Below are positions 56,772 through 64,000 of a stretch of DNA of 64,000 nucleotides, in pieces. The notes under the pieces were generated by a model. It ran no database searches. It was not told the DNA's origin and saw only the letters and a program-made list of their open reading frames with translations. The translations under genes and the position numbers were made by a program. Source of the stretch: Cryptomeria japonica (taxonomy: Eukaryota > Streptophyta > Pinopsida > Cupressales > Cupressaceae); contig NC_081414.1 in NCBI RefSeq assembly GCF_030272615.1, positions 338,498,502 through 338,562,501 of the forward strand. Direction: 5' to 3'. How positions within the stretch are numbered: position 1 is the stretch's first letter; the number at the start of each line of letters is the position of its first letter.

Positions 56772-57836
56772 TGTAGACACCTAAAATTAATATTTAATTA
56801 ATTTAAGCCTATCAACATAATTAATTGACTTTAATTGTGTTATCTGTATTCCTCTCAGAATCAATTAAATCTAATTTAATTAATCATGTCACTATTGTCC
56901 AATAAGTAATTTATCAAATAAATAAATTATTCCCCTAGTCCTCTAAAGTCCCCTCCAATAATCATTTCCTCTAAACCCACTCAGTTAATTAATTCTAATT
57001 AATTAACCTAGTCATGTGATTGCTACAAATCACTTTTCCTAATATCATTAACCTAATTAATCCTTCTAGAATCTCTCATAATCATGCTTATCAATATCCC
57101 TTAATTTTTAATTCCCACTCATGTCACATCAACATTGAGTCACTCAAATAAATTCAAATTTCTTTGAATCCCTCAATGCATCATTATTTTGGAATTTTTA
57201 ATTCCTCATATTTGAAATTCAAATTTCTCCCCCCTTTTTCCCAAGGAATTTTATATTCCTATCTATTTTCACAAGGCACCCTTGATCCATGCCTTCTATC
57301 TAAAATCAATCTCAACCCTTCATAATAAAATCAATCTTGGCCCTCCATTGGCCTTCTCCAATCTATAAATTGGAGACTATTCTCCTCACAAATCATCCAC
57401 TTCTCATGCATTGTCATGTTGCCTATTTCTTCTCTCATCCTCTTCTAATCCTCTCTCAAATCTATCAAATTCATAATCCATCACTCAAATCCAATCCTAT
57501 CAAATCCATCAATCTATCTTGTTGAGAACAAAGGAGATCAATCCACATCAAGCAATCAAAGGAGCACATCAAGTGGAGCATCATCAAGGGGCGCCTTCAC
57601 TTCATCAAGCTCAATCTGAGGGAGAGGTAAAAATATTGTGAGGTATATGCATATTATTCATGTTTTCATGTGTTTTTGAGTTATGTCTTTGATTTCATAT
57701 GCTTCCATGTGCCTTCACTTTATCAAGCTCAATCCGAAGGAGAAGGTAAAATGATCTCTTGATATTTTAGTATTTTCATGCTTATTTCATTGTGTTTTTT
57801 ATCATTTAACCCTTCTAATCCCTTTTCCCCTCTTCA
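56772..57836 (+). repeat. gypsy solo LTR inside element E
   Basis: It begins TGTAGACACC and ends CTCTTCA, with the 5-bp target duplication agaat at 56,767-56,771 and 57,837-57,841. RT text of element E continues across it (AYKN / FKVYQMDI). It is 1,065 bp, AT-rich with TTAATTAA words like the LTR at 4,773. No internal gypsy sequence is present, so it is the product of LTR-LTR recombination. Confidence 0.93.
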
Positions 57837-57841
57837 AGAAT

Positions 57842-59044
57842 TTCAAGGTATATCAGATGGATATCAGGTCATCCTAAAGAAAAAGTCTACATTAAGAAAC
57901 CTGATGGATTTCTATTATCAGATGATGGAGACATGGTATGCAAACTAAAGAAAGCTCTTTATGGACTGAAATAGGCCCCTAGAGCCTGGTATGCTACATT
58001 GGATAAGTATTTGCTAAAATTGGGATTTAACAAGGGTACTGCTGATAGTAATCTATATCTCAAGATTGAAAATGATAACATTTTGATTGTTGAATTCTTT
58101 GTTGATGACATTATCTTTGGAGGAGATGATAACTTGAGTATGAAGTTTGTTGATGATATGCAGAAATAATTTGAAATGTCTATGATAGGAGAGATGAATT
58201 TTTTCTTAGGTTTGTAGATTTTACAGACTGGAAAAGGTATTTTTATATCTCAAGATAAATATGTGAAGGAATTGTTGAAGAAGTTTGGGTTAGAAGGTTC
58301 TAAATTGGTTGGAACTCCTATGGTGACTGGCTGCAAATTATCTAAAAATGATGAATCTTTGAAAGCTAATCAGACCTTATACAAATTTATGGTTGGTGGA
58401 CTATTTACCTGACTCAGACTAGACCTGACATTATGCATGTTGTGTGCATGGCTGCTAGATATCAATTTGATCTGAAAGAGAGTCATGTCACTGTTGTAAA
58501 GAGGATATTATGATATCTGAAAGAAACTATGGATTATGATTTGTGGTACCCTAGGAATGATGATTTCATGCTATGTGCTTACACTGATGTTGATTGGGCT
58601 AGTGATGTTGATGACCGGAAGAGTACCTCCAATGGTGCATTATTTTTGGGTAAGAAATTGATTTCATGGGCAAGTAAGAAAAAAGATTCAATTTCCCTAT
58701 CTATTTTTGAAGTTGAGTACATTGTTGTTGCTAGTAACTACACTCAGCTGGTTTGGATGAAACAAATGTTGAAGGATATCAGAGTTGTCTATGATGAGCC
58801 TAATATCATATATCATGATAATTCTAGTGTTATTAATATGTCAAAGAACTTGGTGCAACATTCAAAGACTAAACATGTATCAATCAAGTATCATTTATTG
58901 AGAGAAAAAGTCAATGAAGAGGAAGTAAAGCTAGAGTATGTGTCTACAAAGGAAAAAATTGTTGATAGTTTCACCAAGCCTTTTCTTGCAGACACATTTT
59001 TCTATTTGAGAGATAAGTTAGGGGTATCTACCCCTCCTGGTTGA
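57842..59044 (+). pseudogene. pol: copia pol of element E: reverse transcriptase and RNase H
   Basis: The text resumes with FKVYQMDIRSS; a short deletion follows, then KKALYGLK-stop-APRAWYA, VEFFVDDIIFGG (the YVDD-type active-site box, intact Asp pair) and MIGEMNFFLGL. RNase H occupies 58,529-59,044: CAYTDVDWASDVDDRKST (first Asp), IFEVEYIVVAS (Glu) and NLVQHSKTKHVSIKYHLLRE, ending STPPG at a TGA. Several stops and a frameshift (near 58,400) disable it. The RNase H exon-length frame of 171 codons is the best preserved part. Confidence 0.9.
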
Positions 59045-59359
59045 GGACTAGATGCATTGAGATGCATTAATCTGGTGGACCTCGTAGTCTTATCTTCTTG
59101 TCCGGATTGATGAGTTTATGTTGCTCCTATGTTGGAGTAGTCTATTTGTGGTTCAATTGAGCTGATTTGTTTATCTAAGAGGGAGAGTTTGGTTTTCTAT
59201 TTTGAGAACCTTTGTCATTGATGTCAAAGGGGGAGAGAAACAATGTGAAAAATTGCCTTATCTACTGATTGGTGAGCTTGGTCTTAGGGGGAGTTTGTTG
59301 GAAATGTTTTCTTTCTTTGCATTGATTTTTTTTCACATCCATATGTTGCCATCAATGCC

Positions 59360-59371
59360 AAAGGGGGAGAT
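59360..59371 (+). promoter_or_regulatory. element E polypurine tract
   Basis: aaagggggagat lies immediately before the 3' LTR. Similar gggggag strings at about 59,190, 59,230 and 59,285 precede it, as is usual in copia 3' regions. Confidence 0.82.
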
Positions 59372-60600
59372 TTTTTGACATTGTTGCTACTAGGATATGA
59401 AGTTGTCATTGATATCAACATATTCCTGTTATTTATTGATCCAGTTTGCACTTTGGTTTTTCTGATCATTGCTTTGCAGAGTTCGGTATTCCCTCTGGTA
59501 TATTTCTATGTGATCAAAACTTGAGTTATAATTTTGGGAGATTGTTTGGGATGTTCATGTGTATCTACATTGCAGATGGTTCATGATTTGGTGCTCCACA
59601 AGCTATCTTTTTGGTCTGAGTTGCTATTGTTTGAGTGTTCTTGAGTTTTAAATGTTGATTAATGAAGATTTGATAAGTGGTGTTGGTGTAGCTATTCCAA
59701 ATAGTTCTAAAATTAATTTTGATGTTTCCTAATCATTTAATATTTGTTTTGGTGGTCCATGTTGATCAGTGTGCATGGTATTGGTGATTTTGTTGATCCG
59801 GTGATATTCTTCATGTTATGCGGTATTCTTGGTGGTGTAGCGTGTTGCGGTTGATCTTGGCATAATTTTTGGTGGTTTTGCATGTTTGAGAATTTTATTT
59901 AGTTTCATGTTATATCATGTATATGATTATATTGGTCTGGTGGTTGATCTTTGTATTGTGTGATAAAAATTTGTAATTATGAGTTGAGGGTTTAGCCGAC
60001 CTTGTTGCCAAGGTTGATAAATTGTATATATAAGTGATTTAGTCATGTAAATTGTATATTGGTATAGTGTCTTCATTATTAGAGAGTGATATATGTGGTG
60101 CTTAAGTGAATTTATCCTTCGGTGTGGTGTATTGAGCAGAGATTATTGCAGGGCAGACAAATGTTCTTAACTAGAGATGTCATCAAGCATAAGGAGATGC
60201 TATATATGCAGTTCATGTAAATTGGATTGTAGTTTGATCATTATTGTAAGGTATTGAACCTCCCTTGAGGGTCGTAGCCTTCTGCGTCATCTTATTTTGA
60301 GTAGTGAGCTCTAAACAGTGTGTCTGGATGCATGTGCATTCCCTACTATAATATTTTCACATACTACTGCAGGGTATCATCTTTTTGTGGGTAGGTTCCC
60401 ACCATGGATTTTCTCTTAAATGGGTTTTCCACGTCAAAATATTGGTGTTGTGTGTTGTGCTATCAATTTACTTATCTTTGTTCTTACTGCAGTTTATTAG
60501 ATTTGCTTTTAAGATTAAGTTTGATAATCTAGTGAAAAAACTGATTCACCCCCCCCGCCACCCACTTCTCTCAATTTTTCCTTCATTGTTGTTGCCAACA
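59372..60600 (+). repeat. element E 3' LTR
   Basis: It starts TTTTTGACATTG (first bases mutated from TGTTGG) and ends TTGCCAACA. It aligns with 52,621-53,753 and has an extra block near 60,220-60,320 that the 5' LTR lacks. Confidence 0.87.
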
Positions 60601-62077
60601 TCTTCAATATGGAATTTCATGGTTAAGTGTAGGTCGGCTATTCTTCCACATTTGTCCTAGATAGTGCATAATGGTAGAAAATCTAAGTTTTGGGAGGAGG
60701 TTTGGAATGGTCACCCTTCTATGATCAACATTCATGATTGGTCTCATCTAATGTCTCTTCTGAAACCCTTGTGGGCATTAATGTTGTTGATTATTTCTAT
60801 CTTGATTACTCTGGTCCCTACCTGGTGGCTAGATGGAAGTTCATTGACCTCTTACCTGTAGATTAGGAGATTAAATTGGCTTATACTTCAGAGTTGAGTA
60901 GGAGATCCCTTGTCTTTCTAGATTTGGATGATGAGCTTATCTTGCTTAAAGCTAAGTCATGTTCTTATTCAATCAAAGAAGGTTATAGGTATCTATCTTT
61001 ATCTCAATCATAGGCCTCCTAACCCTCAAGAGTTTTTTGGAATGCGGCTTGTCTACCTAAGGTTGGTGCCTTTTCTTGGTTGGTGGTTCAAGATAGGATA
61101 CTAATAGGTATGAGATTGGATAGGCTTGGGATCATGACTGTTTTCCCTTGTGTGCTATGTGGCTAATTTATGGAGACATCCAATCATCTTTTTGTTCAAT
61201 GTTTGTTCACTTTAGAGTGTTGGTATTGGCTTTTTAATAACTTATGTTGGTCTACTACACTTTGTCCAGACTTGAAATCCCAATTTAGGAGTTGGCCTTC
61301 TATGTTTGCATCATCTTTTTATTCTTGTCTATGGGATCTTTCCCCCTCTATTCTCATTTGGAACATATGGTTAGAAAGAAATAGTATAATTTTTAGGAAG
61401 AAATCTTCTTCCATATTTGATATTTTACTTTGAGTGGAAAAATCTCTCTGAATCTACGTTGTCCTACATTTATAAAAATTTGGAATATTCACATTCTTTT
61501 TCTCATTGGGATAGTTGGGTCACTAGACATTGGTAGGCTCCGCAAATCTTACAATCTCATGGTTCTATGGCTAAAGGTACTTCCACTAACAACAAAAGGA
61601 AAGAGGTGAAATGGTTACCACCACCTAGGTCTAAATTAAGTTAAATTATGATGTCGCATCTAGAGGCAATCCTAAGAAATTGGGTATTGGAGTGGTTATT
61701 TTTTATCATGAGGTGAACATAGTTAAGGATGATTGCAAATGCATTGTAGATGGAACTAACACTAATGAAGAGTCGCAAGCTCTTTCTTTTGGCCTAGATC
61801 TTGCTATCTTCCTTGACATTGGAGATTTAATTATTGAAGGGGATTCAATGATTAAATTTCATGCCATTTCCAATAAAAAATACATGTCATGGCAACTTCA
61901 ATACTTATTGGATATAAAGTTCTACAATTACAACTTTTTAATTCTTATACCTTAACTCATTGTTACATGGAAGCTAACTTCATTGCTGATTTCTTGGATA
62001 ACAAGGCCATCAATGAGAAACTTACCTATTTGGAGGTGGCTATTAAGGACCTCCTCTCCTTGCTCAAGAGATTTTGA
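60601..62077 (+). pseudogene. LINE ORF2 C-terminus: zf-RVT and RNase H
   Basis: Just after element E the frame gives SSIWNFMVKCRSAI and NGRKSKFWEEVWNG. Next comes the zf-RVT region (FSWLVVQDRILIGMRLDRLG, CVLCG, METSNHLFVQC) near 61,050-61,240. An RNase H domain follows at about 61,635-62,070: ASRGNPKKLGIGVVI, TNTNEESQALSFGLDLA and LIIEGDSM, giving the D-E-D acidic set. RNase H at the end of ORF2 is known in part of the plant L1 clade. Stops divide the segment, including after TSYL and one between CG and METS. Confidence 0.85.
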
Positions 62078-63045
62078 AATTGTTTTATTAAGATCGTAGG
62101 GCTCAAGACTTGTAGATTTTAAATTATTTTAGGCAATAGCTATTAGTATTGATGTGGGAAATGTTTATAAATTTCAATGTGTCTTTGATATTGGAAAATC
62201 ATTTCATCTCGTGGTTGCATATTGCTTAAATATTTGTTTGAAGAGTTAAATGGTATGACGTGCACTATTCTTGAGGTCAAGTAGGAGTTTATGCTTGATA
62301 TTGAGTTTGGTTCCTCGTTGCTAAAGTAATGCACTCATATATTCTTTCTTTCCTTTTTTGGCTTATAAGATGTTGTTGGCACATTTGTTGAGGTCAATTG
62401 TGAGGATGTCTCATGGTTGATATTGAGAATAGTGCCTTGCTATTTATGGGAAGCAACTCGATGGTCTTTTCATGATTGCTATCATTTTTTATGAGTTGGG
62501 AAAGTATCTGTCTTCGTACTATCTTCATTTATTATGGAGCTTTTATGATTGATTATCTATCTTTTTGGGGCATGATTATTGTTGATGTGATCATCCTTTC
62601 CTTGACTTCTTTGTTTGGGGCATGTTTTCCTGATTAAGTAAGATTTGTGCAGGTGTACTATTTGATATTATGCACGAGCCAAGGTGATAGTCAGCTTGTG
62701 GGTGATATTGAGCACATCATCCAACCTTTGCCTTCATTTGTTTATGATTATTCTTTCGTCCCAAGACATGTGCCAACTATGATGAAGATATTGGTATTTA
62801 TGCCAAGATATTTGTTGGGGATGATGGTCTATTATTTATTGCTTCCTCATTATTTCTTTGGTTGGCCTTTTATCTACATATATGTCAACATATGATTGCA
62901 TTAGGTGGTATAGGGTTTCCTTGCCCATAAAATTCTATGATTTTTAGGATAATCATGTTTTCAATAATGAGAAACTTGGCAGGTTATTTAGCTTGTGCAC
63001 TCCAGATGTTCATTATGCAATTCGTAAGGTGGCGGGCAAGCTTGG
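62078..63045 (+). other. LINE 3' region, no recognised gene (part 1)
   Basis: T-rich sequence continues the LINE downstream of RNase H. Only short, featureless frames are present. It probably belongs to a long LINE 3' untranslated region because the LINE-like tail comes only near 63,950. Confidence 0.5.
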
Positions 63046-63567
63046 TTGGTGAAAAATGCAAATTCTCTTTCATCTGAGGTGGCTTCTCATTTTATCACTG
63101 TTTGCATGGATATTATTTTGCATGCTCCTCAGGTTCAGGCTTTATCAAATACATTCATTCTTCCCTCCTATTATTCTAATGATGTGGATATTTCTTTGTC
63201 TCATTATCATTTTTATTATGGGATGTTTCCTTATGGTGGTTTCTTACCTCTTTCTGAGCTTTCTAATGGTAGGTTTGGAGAATTGTTGTTTATTGCTAGG
63301 CATGACCTTATTGGTGACTTCTATGATAACACTCTATTGGAATTTGAGGAACTTATCTACCATGTGCCACCTCGTACCTTGGTTGTTTCTTTGGATGTAT
63401 TCACAGGGATTCATTCCCTTCTAAAAATCATGGTTACGATTATGAGTTCTCCATGTGTTGTGGAGCCCTTGCAGATTGTTCCTCTGATTTTGGATGATGA
63501 GCATCATGGCTTTGAAATTAACGACTTTGAAATTATTGCCCCTCTTGTCGAAAGCACTAGTGATTAG
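63046..63567 (+). CDS. hypothetical 173-codon ORF in the LINE 3' region
   Basis: An open frame from ATG at 63,046 (MVKNANSLSSEVASHFITVC) to a TAG at 63,565, free of stops in a neighbourhood full of them. Composition is mixed (HYHFYYGMFPYGGFLPLSEL, RTLVVSLDVFTGIHSLL, DDEHHGFEINDFEIIAPLVE) and not low complexity. I recognise no domain, signal peptide or membrane segment. It could be a chance frame, a decayed LINE-specific product or a host piece carried in the 3' region. Confidence 0.3.
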   Translation: MVKNANSLSSEVASHFITVCMDIILHAPQVQALSNTFILPSYYSNDVDISLSHYHFYYGMFPYGGFLPLSELSNGRFGELLFIARHDLIGDFYDNTLLEFEELIYHVPPRTLVVSLDVFTGIHSLLKIMVTIMSSPCVVEPLQIVPLILDDEHHGFEINDFEIIAPLVESTSD

Positions 63568-64000
63568 TTTCTCAGACCGACTTAGGTGTGGGTTCTCTCT
63601 TGAAGATAGCTCATTTTTGGTGGTTCCTCTCCTAAGGGGTTTTTGGTTTCCTCGTGCTATTTCCTTCTCTTGAGGGTTTGTTGTTGCTTCATTCTGTATC
63701 TGGAAGGCTTTTTTTAGCAACCTGGATGTATGATGATATCCTGGCTTTCTTGTATATACCCCAATTTTGCTACTAAGGGGTGTTCTTTTTCAATTTTCAT
63801 CAGGTTGTTTACAACCTTGGGGTTGGGGGTGGTGGGTGGCTCTTTCTGTTCTCTTTGGGATTTATATTTCTTGGATGGGACTCATTTTTTTCCTAGCTTA
63901 TTTTCAAGAAGCTTCTCTGTAAATCAACTTTATATATTAATAATATTTTAGTGGCTCCGTCCACTTTTTTCGAAAAAACAACATTATTTAAAAAGTAAAC
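63568..64000 (+). other. LINE 3' end and tail
   Basis: A T-rich region reads to taatattttagtggctccgt and ccacttttttcgaaaaaaca near 63,940-63,980, taken as the LINE end with a short oligo-A. About 20 bases of unassigned sequence follow to the window edge. Confidence 0.6.

Larger units (their letters stand above)
52621..60600 (+). mobile_element. element E: complete Ty1/copia retrotransposon in the LINE
   Basis: It has LTRs at 52,621-53,753 and 59,372-60,600, a primer site, gag-pol in copia order (gag, protease, integrase, RT, RNase H), a polypurine tract and the 5-bp target duplication tcttc (52,616-52,620 and 60,601-60,605). LINE text continues across the empty site. It is itself interrupted by a solo LTR at 56,772-57,836. 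Without that it is about 6.9 kb. Confidence 0.93.
49776..63977 (+). mobile_element. L1-type plant LINE, split by copia element E
   Basis: It carries endonuclease, RT, zf-RVT and RNase H regions in order, the first two left of 52,620 and the last two right of 60,601. The 3' end (about 63,940-63,977, gtggctccgtccacttttttcg followed by aaaaaa) has the look of plant LINE tails, with a short oligo-A. ORF1 and the very start of the endonuclease are not recognised, so it is probably 5' truncated or decayed at the X border. No LINE target duplication could be tested. Confidence 0.82.

Overview
This is plant nuclear DNA made almost entirely of nested, decayed transposable elements; I found no intact host gene. 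The element types (Ty3/gypsy with dual RNase H, Ty1/copia, L1-type LINE with RNase H, En/Spm-CACTA with TNP2 and TNPA-like proteins), primer sites matching plant initiator-Met tRNA, high AT content and heavy C-to-T style nonsense decay point to a large-genome seed plant. A gymnosperm, probably a conifer, is my inference; no marker in the window proves it.

Layout. (1) 1-5,541: 3' half of a Tat-like gypsy element (pol, long 3' region, polypurine tract, start of 3' LTR), whose LTR runs into an inverted copy of itself. (2) 5,542-8,499: a minus-strand 3' fragment of an unusual two-ORF LTR element (element D), then a plus-strand copia 3' end with its LTR. (3) 8,500-9,956: AT-rich spacer with degenerate tandem repeats. 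(4) 9,957-41,555: an inverted repeat (X1/X2, about 1.4 kb arms) around a small gypsy RT fragment. That fragment is split by a complete minus-strand LTR element C (11,693-40,046, TSD gtgta), and C's gag is split by a complete 20.6 kb CACTA transposon (17,730-38,348, TSD agc). (5) 41,556-49,731: a second copy of the same LTR family (element B, plus strand) inserted in X2, followed by a rearranged duplicate of X and the LTR. (6) 49,776-63,977: an L1-type LINE split by a complete copia element E (52,621-60,600, TSD tcttc), which is itself split by a gypsy solo LTR (56,772-57,836, TSD agaat).

Two systems stand out. The CACTA element carries, besides a TNP2-type transposase gene, a second gene that encodes a SET-domain-like (protein lysine methyltransferase fold) exon followed by exons for a Transposase_24/TNPA-like protein, and it has picked up pieces of a pentatricopeptide-repeat gene. 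The B/C/D elements are a gag-bearing, apparently non-autonomous LTR retrotransposon family. It lacks protease, integrase and RT but has a coiled-coil/zinc-knuckle gag and a second ORF of about 1,000 codons that I do not recognise; two UAG codons are shared at equivalent positions by the two fullest copies.

Limits: all family calls are from reading motifs by eye. Exon boundaries are inferred from GT/AG sites and reading frame, and divergence was not computed.
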